NCBI RefSeq assembly: GCF_900188005.1
Contig: NZ_FZNR01000022.1
Span: forward strand, 1 to 64,000
Direction: 5' to 3'
Origin: Actinoplanes regularis
GTDB lineage: Bacteria > Actinomycetota > Actinomycetes > Mycobacteriales > Micromonosporaceae
DNA: 64,000 nt
Position numbers and translations under genes: made by a program. The notes beneath the pieces were generated by a model that saw nothing but the letters and a program-made list of their open reading frames with translations, was not told the origin of the DNA and searched no databases. Of the stretch, positions 25,137 through 32,695 are shown one piece after another (position 1 is the stretch's first letter; the number at the start of each line of letters is the position of its first letter).

Positions 25137-25649
25137 ATGACCGATGACCTGAACGAACGTCTATCCGTTCTCGAACGCACCGTCGCCGACCTGGTCGAGC
25201 AGGCCAGCAAGCCGGCGGCCCCCGGGCTACCCTCTGCCGCCCACGCGGAAGTTTTCTGGGCCCTGGAGGGCCTGCGCAGCCGGGTCGCCGAGACCTCCGG
25301 CGCGGTCCTCTACACCGGAGTCGTCGACCTGCCCACGGGCGAACACTACGACTGGCAGTTCGCCCTCCACCTCGACGAGATTCTCGCCACCGATTGGACC
25401 GAGGCGGCGCCGGTTTTCAACGCGCTCGGCCATCCGGTTCGCCTGCGATTGCTGCAGAAGATCCTCTCCGGTACGCGTGGGGCCGCCGAACTGGCCGAGG
25501 ACACCGAACTGGGCACCACCGGCCAGGTGTATCACCATCTGCGACAACTCGTCGCGGCCGGCTGGCTCCGGGTGCCGTCCCGTGGTCAGTACGCGGTGCC
25601 CGGTGATTGTGTCGTCCCGCTTCTGGCGATCCTCACCGCCACCCGGTAG
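25137..25649 (+). CDS. ArsR-like winged helix transcriptional regulator
   Basis: 170 residues. The C-terminal 80 residues are an ArsR-type winged helix: PVFNALGHPVRLRLLQKILS, GAAELAEDTELGTTGQVYHH, then LRQLVAAGWLRVPSRGQYAV. The N-terminal 85 residues carry a short coiled coil (LNERLSVLERTVADLVEQA) and a domain with WQFALHLDEILATDW, possibly for dimerisation or ligand binding. No metal-binding cysteines are seen, so this is not a classic arsenic sensor. It lies 40 bp upstream of the MFS gene and probably controls it and itself through the palindrome at 25114-25129. Confidence 0.85.
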   Translation: MTDDLNERLSVLERTVADLVEQASKPAAPGLPSAAHAEVFWALEGLRSRVAETSGAVLYTGVVDLPTGEHYDWQFALHLDEILATDWTEAAPVFNALGHPVRLRLLQKILSGTRGAAELAEDTELGTTGQVYHHLRQLVAAGWLRVPSRGQYAVPGDCVVPLLAILTATR

Positions 25650-25689
25650 GTATTGCCCACTTGCGGGTTTCATGATCCGATAGGTCCCG

Positions 25690-26940
25690 GTGACGCATTC
25701 AAAGGTAGCTATCGGAAAGATTCTTCCCCCAGCCGGACTACCTCGGATGCTGGCCGTCCAGAACGCGTTGTGGGGGGCCGGCACCGGCGCATTCCTGGCC
25801 GGCAGCGTGGTTTTCTACACCCTCTACGTCGGACTCGAACCGGTACAGATCGGCCTTGGCCTCTCCGCCGCCGGCCTCGTCGCGCTGGTCGGCTCGATGC
25901 CCCTGGGCCACCTCGCCGACGTGATCGGCGGCCGGCGGGCCTGGGCGGTCGGCACGGCGATCCGGGCGCTGGCCTTCGCGGCCTACCCGCTGGCCGCCGG
26001 CTTCTGGTCGTTCCTGCTGCTGATGTGCGTGCAGACCGCCGCGGAGACCCTGTCCACCAGTGGCCGGGTCGTCTACACCGCGGCTGTGGTGCCGCCGGAG
26101 AACCGGGTCCGGGTGATGGCGTTCAGCCGGGCGTACCTGAACGTGGGGTGGACCCTCGGCGCCGGCCTCGGTGCCGGAGCCCTGGCCCTCGACTCCCGCC
26201 CGGGCCTGCTGCTCCTGGTCCTCGTCGCGGCCGCGGTCTGCGCGGTCAACGCGGCCGGGGTGGCCCGGATGCCCGCCGCCGAGCCGGTGGCCGCCGGCCC
26301 GCGGTCCGGCTCGTGGCAGGTGCTCCGCGACCTGCCGTACAGCGCCGGCTCGGTGGTCTTCGGCGTGCTCTGGCTGCACGCGATCCTCTGGAACGATGTG
26401 CTGCAGCTCTGGGTGATCACCCGAACCGACGTGCCGAAGCCGGTGCTCGGCGGGCTGGTCGCGCTGAATACGGTGCTGGCCGTGGCGTTCCAGGTCCGGG
26501 CCACCCGCGGCGCCGGCAGCCTGCCGGGCGTGGTGCGGCTGACCCGCGCCGCGGCGCTGAGCTCGGCGATCGCCTGCCCGATCGCCGCCGCCACCGGGCT
26601 GACCCGCGGCTGGCTCACGGTCGTCCTGCTGAGCCTCGCCGTCACCCTGTTCACCGCCACCGAGCTCTGGGTCTCCGCCGCCCAGTGGTACGTGCAGACC
26701 GAGATCGCGCCGCCCGCCCGGCGTGGCCTCTACTCCGGCCTGGACAAGTCGGTGCAGGGGGTCACCCGGCTGGCCGGACCGGCCGGTCTCACCTTTCTGG
26801 TGATCCAGACCGGGGGCTGGGGCTGGTGGGTGATCGGCGCCGGTTTCGCCGCCTGCGCTCTCGCGGTCCGGCCGGTGATGTCCTGGATCGAGCGCACCCC
26901 GCGCACCGCCGAGCTGTCCGCCACCCACTCGACGGTCTGA
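25690..26940 (+). CDS. MFS transporter
   Basis: 416 residues from GTG with about 12 hydrophobic helices. The loop between helices 2 and 3 reads GHLADVIGGRRAW, a form of the MFS signature G-x-x-x-D-x-x-G-R-R, and helix 5 has AYLNVGWTLGAGLGAGALAL. These fit a drug:H+ antiporter-like efflux protein. Its position behind an ArsR-type gene suggests inducible efflux. Substrate unknown. Confidence 0.87.
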   Translation: MTHSKVAIGKILPPAGLPRMLAVQNALWGAGTGAFLAGSVVFYTLYVGLEPVQIGLGLSAAGLVALVGSMPLGHLADVIGGRRAWAVGTAIRALAFAAYPLAAGFWSFLLLMCVQTAAETLSTSGRVVYTAAVVPPENRVRVMAFSRAYLNVGWTLGAGLGAGALALDSRPGLLLLVLVAAAVCAVNAAGVARMPAAEPVAAGPRSGSWQVLRDLPYSAGSVVFGVLWLHAILWNDVLQLWVITRTDVPKPVLGGLVALNTVLAVAFQVRATRGAGSLPGVVRLTRAAALSSAIACPIAAATGLTRGWLTVVLLSLAVTLFTATELWVSAAQWYVQTEIAPPARRGLYSGLDKSVQGVTRLAGPAGLTFLVIQTGGWGWWVIGAGFAACALAVRPVMSWIERTPRTAELSATHSTV

Positions 26941-27026
26941 CGGCGGCGGCCGCGTCATTTCGTCGGACCTGGGTAGTAGTTTGGCGTCGCTCATCGCCGA
27001 CGTCGTTCATCGCCGAGGGAGGGAAT

Positions 27027-27443
27027 GTGGATTTTCCGAAGCTGCGGTCGGTCGTGCTGGACACGCCGGACGCGCGCGGTCTGGCCGAGTTCTACCGTCG
27101 CCTGCTGGGGCTGGAGTACCGGCCCGGCGACGAGCCGCCGGCGCCCGGCGAGGACGACGAGAAGGGCCGCGACTGGCTGGTCCTGGTCGGCGACGGCGGG
27201 GTGCGGCTGGCCTTCCAGCAGCAGCCCGAGCTGAAGGCGGCCACGTGGCCGGACTCCGCCGTGCCGCAGCAGCTGCACCTGGACACCGCGGTCTCCTCGG
27301 TGCGGGAGCTGGAGCGGCAGCACGAGCGGGCGCTGGGTCTGGGCGCCACGCTGCGCTTCGACCGCAGTGATGACCCGGAGGAGCCGCTGCGGGTCTACGC
27401 CGATCCCGCCGGTCACCCGTTCTGCATCTTCGTCGAGTCTTAG
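27027..27443 (+). CDS. VOC-family (glyoxalase/bleomycin-resistance fold) protein
   Basis: 138 residues from the GTG at 27027, preceded by GAGGGAGGGAAT. The two beta-alpha-beta-beta-beta modules are visible: LRSVVLDTPDARGLAEFYRR then LLGLEYRPGDE, and PQQLHLDTAVSSVRELERQH then VYADPAGHPFCIFVES. The final ADPAGHPFCIF is a hallmark of this family. His and Glu at metal positions are partly present (H in QLHLD, E at the C-terminus). The substrate is unknown. The frame extends upstream to 25653 only as a shadow of the MFS gene. Confidence 0.85.
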   Translation: MDFPKLRSVVLDTPDARGLAEFYRRLLGLEYRPGDEPPAPGEDDEKGRDWLVLVGDGGVRLAFQQQPELKAATWPDSAVPQQLHLDTAVSSVRELERQHERALGLGATLRFDRSDDPEEPLRVYADPAGHPFCIFVES

Positions 27444-27455
27444 TCCCGTCCATCG

Positions 27456-27483
27456 GTGACCGGACGGATTCGCACGGTAGTTT
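27456..27483 (+). promoter_or_regulatory. Probable leaderless promoter
   Basis: GTGACC (27456-27461) and TAGTTT (27478-27483) are separated by 16 nt. The -10 box ends 7 nt before the GTG at 27491, the arrangement expected of a leaderless actinobacterial transcript, and no ribosome binding site is present. Confidence 0.4.
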
Positions 27484-27490
27484 GTCCACC

Positions 27491-28129
27491 GTGGATCTCA
27501 TGTCGATGATCGCCGATGAGCGCCGCCGGATGGCGGAGCTCATCGAGTCGTTGACGCCGGGCCAGCTGTACACGCCGAGTCTCTGCGAGGGCTGGACGGT
27601 GCACGAGGTCGCCGCGCACCTGTGTGCCCCGTGGATCTTCGGCGCCCGCCGGATCGTTCCCGCCGTGCTCCGGCACGGGTTTCGGGTGCACCGGGCCAAC
27701 GCCGAGCTGGTCCGTGATCTGGCGGTGGACCTGACGGCGGAGGAGATCGGGCTGCAGCTGCGGGCCAATGCCGAGTTCGTCTTCAACCCGCCGATCGTCG
27801 GGCCGCTGGGGCAGCTCACCGACCTGCAGGTGCACGGGCAGGACATCTGCCGCCCGCTCGGGCTGACCCGGGATCTGGTTCCGGAGCGGATGCTGCTGTC
27901 CCTGGAGTTCCTGGTCGGTCCGCGAGCGCGGGGCTCGTTCGTGCCCCGTGGCCGGCTCGACGGCCTGCGGTTCGTCGCCACCGACCTGGACTGGGCGGGC
28001 GGTGAGGGGCTGCTGACCGTGCGGGGGACCGGGGAGGCGCTGCTGCTGGCGTTGACCGGTCGCCCCGTGGTGCTCGGCGAGCTGTCCGGCAGCGGGACGG
28101 CGGCGCTGCACGCCCGGCTGACCGCTTGA
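27491..28129 (+). CDS. DinB-like / maleylpyruvate isomerase N-terminal domain protein (mycothiol-dependent type)
   Basis: 212 residues from the GTG at 27491, with a TTG at 27482 and ATG at 27500 as other options. The helical bundle pattern IADERRRMAELIESLTPGQL, SLCEGWTVHEVAAHL (GW-x-VH-x-x-AAHL is the family signature) and DLQVHGQDICRPLGL (the metal-site histidine motif) fits the actinobacterial TIGR03083 family. Three histidines can coordinate a metal. Members act with mycothiol in detoxification or isomerisation, but the substrate is unknown. Confidence 0.8.
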   Translation: MDLMSMIADERRRMAELIESLTPGQLYTPSLCEGWTVHEVAAHLCAPWIFGARRIVPAVLRHGFRVHRANAELVRDLAVDLTAEEIGLQLRANAEFVFNPPIVGPLGQLTDLQVHGQDICRPLGLTRDLVPERMLLSLEFLVGPRARGSFVPRGRLDGLRFVATDLDWAGGEGLLTVRGTGEALLLALTGRPVVLGELSGSGTAALHARLTA

Positions 28130-28141
28130 TGTTTCCAGCTC

Positions 28142-28183
28142 TTTACAGCGGTGTTGGCGCCGGACAGAATGGGAGCGCTCCCA
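28142..28183 (+). promoter_or_regulatory. Cellulase promoter with CebR/CelR-type operator
   Basis: TTTACA (28142-28147) and CAGAAT (28165-28170), 17 nt apart, form a plausible promoter. The perfect 14-bp palindrome TGGGAGCGCTCCCA (28170-28183) starts at the last base of the -10 box. This is the known binding sequence of CebR/CelR, LacI-family repressors of actinobacterial cellulase genes that release DNA when bound to cello-oligosaccharides. Repression by blocking the start site is expected. The regulator gene is not in the window. Confidence 0.88.
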
Positions 28184-28209
28184 ATCCGTCTCCGTCGATT
28201 GGCATCCCC

Positions 28210-29712
28210 ATGAGACTCCGCACGATGGCGCTGCTCGCGGCCGGTTCCCTGACGGCCGCGGGCACCCTGGTCGCGGCGCTGCCCCCGGCGTCCGCGGCCA
28301 GCGTCGGCTGCACCGTCACCTACAAGATCGCCAGCCAGTGGACCGGCGGCTTCCAGGGCGACGTCGCCATCAAGAACCTCGGTGATCCGCTCAGCTCCTG
28401 GACCCTCGGCTTCGACTTCCCCGACTCGGGCCAGAAGGTCACCCAGGGCTGGAGCGCCACCTGGAGCCAGTCCGGCGCGCACGTCACCGCCGCCAGCATG
28501 AGCTGGAACGGCCCCCTGGCGACGAACGCCTCGACCGGCATCGGCTTCACCGGGTCGTACACCGGAAGCAACCCGGTCCCGACGGCCTTCACGCTCAACG
28601 GCGTCGCCTGCACCGGCGGAGTCACGACGCCCAGCACCAGTCCCAGCACCAGCCCCAGCGGCAGCCCCAGCACGAGCCCGACCGTGACTCCCACCGGTCC
28701 GGCCCCGGCCCTCAAGGTGTCCGGGAACAAGTTCGTCACCACGTCCGGTGCGGAGCGGCGGCTGTACGGGGTGAACCGCTCCGGCGGCGAGTTCGCCTGC
28801 ATCCAGGGCAACGGCATCTGGGACGGCCCGATGGACCAGTCCTCGATCGACGCGATGCGCGGCTGGAAGATCCGTACCGTCCGGGTGCCCCTGAACGAGG
28901 AGTGCTGGCTCGGCACCGCGAACGTCCCGGCGGCCTACGGCGGCGCCAACTACCAGACCGCCGTCAAGAACTACGTGAACCTGCTGGTGCAGAACGGCAT
29001 CACGCCGATCGTCGAGATGCACTGGAACTACGGCCTCTACACCGGAACCTCGTCCGGCTGCAGCGACGTGAAGGCCACCTGCCAGAAGCCGATGCCCGAC
29101 GCCCAGTACGCCCCGTCGTTCTGGACCGGCGTTGCCACCGCCTTCAAGGGCAACGACGCGGTGATCCTCGACCTGTTCAACGAGCCGTACCCGGAGCGGG
29201 CCACCGGCGACGCCACCAGCGGCTGGAAGTGCTGGCGCGACGGCGGCACCTGCAACGGCATCGGCTACCAGGTGGCCGGCTTCCAGGGCCTGGTCAACAC
29301 GGTCCGGGCCACCGGCGCCACCAACGTCATCATGATCGGTGGCCTGGCCTACTCGAACGACCTCAGCCAGTGGCTCACCTACAAGCCGACCGACCCGCTG
29401 AACAACCTCGCGGCGTTCTCGCACATCTACAACTTCAACACCTGCGCGAACACCACCTGCTGGAACAGTCAGCTCGCCCCGGTCGCCGCCCAGGTCCCGC
29501 TCACCCTCAGCGAGATCGGCGAGAACGACTGCGCCCACGGATTCATCGACGGCCTGATGGACTGGGCCGACACGAACAAGGTCGGTTACCTGGGCTGGAC
29601 CTGGAACACCTGGGACTGCTCCAGCGGGCCGTCGCTGATCAGCAACCACAACGGCACCGCCACCAACTTCGGCCAGGGCATCAAGGACCGTCTGGCCCGC
29701 GTCTCCAACTGA
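28210..29712 (+). CDS. Secreted cellulase: CBM2 plus GH5 endoglucanase
   Basis: 500 residues from the ATG at 28210. Order: signal peptide (about 1-31, RLRTMALLAAGSL to PPASAA); family 2 cellulose-binding module (about 32-137) with WTGGFQGDVAIKNLG and the aromatic residues WTLGFDF and WSATWSQSG; Ser/Thr/Pro linker (TTPSTSPSTSPSGSPSTSPT); GH5 catalytic domain (about 165-497). The acid/base is E325 in DLFNEPYPE and the nucleophile E435 in TLSEIGENDC. IVEMHWNYGLY and AFSHIYNFNTC are further GH5 active-site strands. It likely cuts internal beta-1,4 bonds in cellulose outside the cell. The frame is open to 28126, but the signal peptide sets the start, and the CebR-type operator lies 27 nt upstream. 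Confidence 0.93.
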   Translation: MRLRTMALLAAGSLTAAGTLVAALPPASAASVGCTVTYKIASQWTGGFQGDVAIKNLGDPLSSWTLGFDFPDSGQKVTQGWSATWSQSGAHVTAASMSWNGPLATNASTGIGFTGSYTGSNPVPTAFTLNGVACTGGVTTPSTSPSTSPSGSPSTSPTVTPTGPAPALKVSGNKFVTTSGAERRLYGVNRSGGEFACIQGNGIWDGPMDQSSIDAMRGWKIRTVRVPLNEECWLGTANVPAAYGGANYQTAVKNYVNLLVQNGITPIVEMHWNYGLYTGTSSGCSDVKATCQKPMPDAQYAPSFWTGVATAFKGNDAVILDLFNEPYPERATGDATSGWKCWRDGGTCNGIGYQVAGFQGLVNTVRATGATNVIMIGGLAYSNDLSQWLTYKPTDPLNNLAAFSHIYNFNTCANTTCWNSQLAPVAAQVPLTLSEIGENDCAHGFIDGLMDWADTNKVGYLGWTWNTWDCSSGPSLISNHNGTATNFGQGIKDRLARVSN

Positions 29713-29816
29713 CCACCCGGCAGGCGCCGGGCCCGCGTCTGTACCTGATCACCTGGCAGGCGTCGGGTCCGCGTCGCCGACCGACCACCCGGCAGGCGCC
29801 GGGTCCGCCCGGCGCC
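29709..29816 (+). repeat. 36-bp tandem repeat x3 starting at the cellulase stop codon
   Basis: Units at 29709-29744, 29745-29780 and 29781-29816 share CCACCCGGCAGGCGCCGGGT with a few changes. The first unit contains the cellulase TGA. Copies 2 and 3 lie in the 3' flank. Each holds a small GGC/GCC hairpin. Confidence 0.82.
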
Positions 29817-29857
29817 TTGTCAACCCATGCTTTGGTACGTATTTGATCCGCCCGTGG

Positions 29858-30004
29858 CCAGGCGACGCGCCAAGTCCCGTGCCAGTCTCGCGCGGCGTCC
29901 GCCGAGCTCGAGATCGCAGCGCGCAGCGGGCCTGGACTCGCGCCGCGGACCGGAGGGGGCACGGTCTCGCGCCGCGGTGTCACGGGACTTGGCGTGTCGC
30001 CTGG
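29858..30004. repeat. Long inverted repeat, 24-bp arms
   Basis: The left arm 29858-29881 begins CCAGGCGACGCGCCAAGTCC; the right arm 29981-30004 is its reverse complement with one mismatch. Between them, TCGCGCCGCGG occurs twice (near 29937 and 29968). The whole 147-bp unit lies in the 514-bp gap between the cellulase and the barstar-domain gene, where I see no credible gene. It could be a small mobile or regulatory repeat. Confidence 0.75.
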
Positions 30005-30112
30005 TCACGGTGCCCCACCGCACGTACGGGAAAAGGGCGGTAGAAAGCCGCAGCGGTCCGGAACGTTCCGGAGGTTTACGCCGGAGCCGGCGGCGGATCG
30101 CGAGAGAGACGG

Positions 30113-30146
30113 CCGGTCGCGGGGGAGACGGCACCCCCGCGACCGG
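30113..30146. terminator. Strong terminator hairpin
   Basis: A perfect 13-bp stem (CCGGTCGCGGGGG pairing with CCCCCGCGACCGG) has an 8-nt loop and is followed on the plus strand by TTTCTACC. It lies between convergent genes (cellulase and barstar-domain gene) and can serve both. Confidence 0.8.
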
Positions 30147-30226
30147 TTTCTACCGTGCCTCGGGGAAATTCCGGAGGTCCTGGGCGGCGGCGCTACCGCG
30201 GACGCGGACGCCGCGTCCCGGTGGTT

Positions 30227-31432
30227 TCAGCGCAGGTCGACGTCGACCCCGTCCTCGGCCAGCCAGGCCAGCAGATGGTCCATGGTGACCGCCGGGCACC
30301 AGTCCCGCCGGTCGTAACCGGGCACCAGATGCTCGCGGGCCACGTCCGAGTCGTGCCAGACCAGCCGGAATCCGGGTGCCGCGCCCCAGTCCCCGAGCAG
30401 GCAGTCGTGCAGCGCGCCGGCGTTCCACCCGAAGTACCCGCCCGGCCCGTTGATCGCCTCGCCGATCGCGCAGTAGAACCCGTCCTCGTCGGTGACGTGC
30501 CGTCCGTCCAGGTGGTACGTCGTACCGCTGGGCCGGTCCGGTCCCGGCCGGTGGTGGGCGAGCGCCGCCCCGGCCCACTCGTGCCGCTGCGCCGGTGAGT
30601 ACGTCGCCCACCGCCCCGCCTCGGTCGGCCGGCCGCCGCGCCAGTGTTCCCAGATCTCCCGCGCCCCGGTCGGCCGTCCGCCTTTGATCGCGTCGCCGTA
30701 CGAGCTCTCGAACGTCACGTCGAGCAGTCCCTCGCCGACCACGGACGGCCGCACGTCGGACACCTCCGCGCCGAGCCCGCTGTCGAGCATGTGCGTGGCG
30801 GTCCCGTCGTAGGCCACGCTGAAGATCGAGGCGATGATCATGCGCCGGTGCTTGGCCGCACCGCGCTCCAGCGCGTCGATCGCCCGTTGCAGGCGGGGTT
30901 CGGGCCGGCAGCCGATCAGGGTGGCCGGTTTCGGCTGCGGTTCCGGTCTGGGCCGGAACACCCCGGACACGTCCTGGCAGGTGCCGAACTTCTCCTCGCC
31001 CTCACCGGTGATCCCGGTCAGCACGTATCCGTCGGCCTCCGGTGCACGGGACGGCCGGCGCCGCCGCTTGCGGTGCTCCGGATCGATCCGCAGCCGGCCC
31101 TCCAGGACCACGTCGAAGACCCCGAATCCGGCGGGACTGACCGAGATCACGGTTACGTCGAGTAACTCTTCGGTGCATTCCCAGCATTCGCGGGGATGCT
31201 TGGAGTCGGGCCGGTGGATCGTCTCCAGGCCGATATTGCCCAGCCATGGCGAGCCGTACCCGTCGCAGGCGGCGCGCAGCCGGCCGGCCGGGGCGCAGCC
31301 GAGCAGGGAGTACTGCTCGACGGGTGGCTCGCCCGGGTCGGCGAAGAGGCCGTCGACGGCGGCGCAGGCCGCCACCACCGCGTCGCCGTCGTCGATGTTC
31401 TGGTCGACGAGAAGCCAGGGGAAGCCGGTCAT
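30227..31432 (-). CDS. Protein with C-terminal barstar (RNase-inhibitor) domain
   Basis: 401 residues from ATG. The last 100 residues are a barstar-family domain: TTYHLDGRHVTDEDGFYCAI, then GEAINGPGGYFGWNAGALHD and CLLGDWGAAPGFRLVWHDSD. GPGGYFGWN-x-x-AL-x-D is the barstar hallmark. Residues 1-290 are not recognised. They include WECTEELLDVTVISVSPAGF and a second segment, SVVGEGLLDVTFESSYGDAI, that look like two related strands with LLDVT, so the N-terminal part may be an internal duplication, and a CxxC (ECWEC). No barnase-like RNase is adjacent. Actinobacterial barstar proteins can be orphan immunity or regulatory proteins. Confidence 0.75.
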   Translation of the reverse strand: MTGFPWLLVDQNIDDGDAVVAACAAVDGLFADPGEPPVEQYSLLGCAPAGRLRAACDGYGSPWLGNIGLETIHRPDSKHPRECWECTEELLDVTVISVSPAGFGVFDVVLEGRLRIDPEHRKRRRRPSRAPEADGYVLTGITGEGEEKFGTCQDVSGVFRPRPEPQPKPATLIGCRPEPRLQRAIDALERGAAKHRRMIIASIFSVAYDGTATHMLDSGLGAEVSDVRPSVVGEGLLDVTFESSYGDAIKGGRPTGAREIWEHWRGGRPTEAGRWATYSPAQRHEWAGAALAHHRPGPDRPSGTTYHLDGRHVTDEDGFYCAIGEAINGPGGYFGWNAGALHDCLLGDWGAAPGFRLVWHDSDVAREHLVPGYDRRDWCPAVTMDHLLAWLAEDGVDVDLR

Positions 31433-31579
31433 CGGGCGACCGTACCGGTTAATGGTTACTGCGCGTTAGTGAGGGGATCAAGTCGTATGAACCGGGAAAG
31501 ATGCGCTGCTCAGCGGTAGTCTGCGGCGGATAAGGACATATCGCGCAGCGCAACGTCGCGGTGACGCAGGGAGAATGAT

Positions 31580-32695
31580 GTGAAAGTCGGCATTCCCAGC
31601 GAGGTCAAGAACAACGAATTCCGCGTGGCGATCACCCCGGCCGGCGTCTTCGAGTTCACCCGGACCGGACATCAGGTGTTCGTGCAGAGCGCCGCCGGCC
31701 TCGGCTCGTCGATCACCGACGCGGACTTCCGCGACGCGGGCGCCACGATCCTGCCGGACGCCGACGCCGTCTGGGCCGAGGGCGACCTGATCCTCAAGGT
31801 GAAGGAGCCGGTGACCAGCGAATACCACCGGATGCGCGCGGGCCAGGTGGTCTTCACCTACCTGCACCTGGCGGCGTCCAAGGAGTGCACCGACGCGCTG
31901 GTGGACGCCCGGGTGACCGGGATCGCCTACGAGACGGTCGAGCTGCCGGACCGCTCGCTGCCCCTGCTCGCCCCGATGTCCGAGGTGGCCGGTCGGCTCG
32001 CGCCACAGGTCGGCGCGTACCACCTGATGCGGCAGGGCGGCGGGCGCGGCGTGCTGATGGGCGGCGTGCCCGGCGTGTACGCGGCCAAGGTGGTGGTGAT
32101 CGGCGCCGGCGTCTCCGGGATGAACGCGGCCGCGCTCGCGCTCGGCATGCGGGCCGAGGTGCTGCTGCTGGACAAGAACATCGCCCGGTTGCGCGCGGCG
32201 GACGCCGACTACCGCGGTCACCTGCAGACGATCGCCTCCAACGCGTACGAGATCGAACGTGCCGTGCTCGACGCGGACCTGGTCATCGGCGCGGTCCTGG
32301 TGCCGGGCGCGAAGGCGCCGACCCTGATCTCGAACGACCTGGTCGCCCGGATGCGGCCGGGCAGCGTGCTGGTGGACATCTCGATCGACCAGGGCGGCTG
32401 CTTCGAGGCGTCCCGGCCGACCACTCACGACGAGCCGACCTACCGAGTGCACGGATCGATGTTCTACTGCGTCGCGAACATGCCCGGGGCGGTCCCGCAC
32501 ACCAGCACCTACGCCCTGACCAACGTGACCCTCCCGTACGCTCTGGAACTGGCCAACCATGGCTGGCGGGCCGCGCTGCGGCGTGATCCGGCGCTGGCCG
32601 CGGGTCTGAACACACACGACGGCCAGGTGGTCTGCGGGCCGGTGGCCGAGGCGCACGGTATGCGGGTGACGCCGCTGACGGAGGTGCTGAGCTGA
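31580..32695 (+). CDS. ald: Alanine dehydrogenase
   Basis: It interconverts L-alanine and pyruvate plus ammonia using NAD(H). 371 residues from GTG with AGGGAGA 6 nt upstream. The N-terminus MKVGIPSEVKNNEFRVAITP is diagnostic. Further family motifs are DLILKVKEPVTSEYHRMRAG, VFTYLHLAASKE (catalytic Lys/His region), the Rossmann KVVVIGAGVSGMNAAALALG and DISIDQGGCFEASRPTTHDE. A homologue with this N-terminus helps mycobacteria adapt to low oxygen and alanine use. xerD starts at or just after its stop. Confidence 0.95.
   Translation: MKVGIPSEVKNNEFRVAITPAGVFEFTRTGHQVFVQSAAGLGSSITDADFRDAGATILPDADAVWAEGDLILKVKEPVTSEYHRMRAGQVVFTYLHLAASKECTDALVDARVTGIAYETVELPDRSLPLLAPMSEVAGRLAPQVGAYHLMRQGGGRGVLMGGVPGVYAAKVVVIGAGVSGMNAAALALGMRAEVLLLDKNIARLRAADADYRGHLQTIASNAYEIERAVLDADLVIGAVLVPGAKAPTLISNDLVARMRPGSVLVDISIDQGGCFEASRPTTHDEPTYRVHGSMFYCVANMPGAVPHTSTYALTNVTLPYALELANHGWRAALRRDPALAAGLNTHDGQVVCGPVAEAHGMRVTPLTEVLS

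Noticed and set aside
25653..27026. Upstream extension of the VOC gene frame
   Set aside because: It is a frame-shifted shadow of the MFS gene. The GTG at 27027 with GAGGGAGGG upstream is the proper start.
27007..29649. 880-codon minus-strand frame
   Set aside because: Antisense to the VOC, DinB-like and cellulase genes, all of which have clear domains.
29827..30317. Short plus-strand frames in the gap after the cellulase
   Set aside because: Arg/Ser/Pro-rich, lie across the 24-bp inverted repeat and the terminator, and have no start signals.
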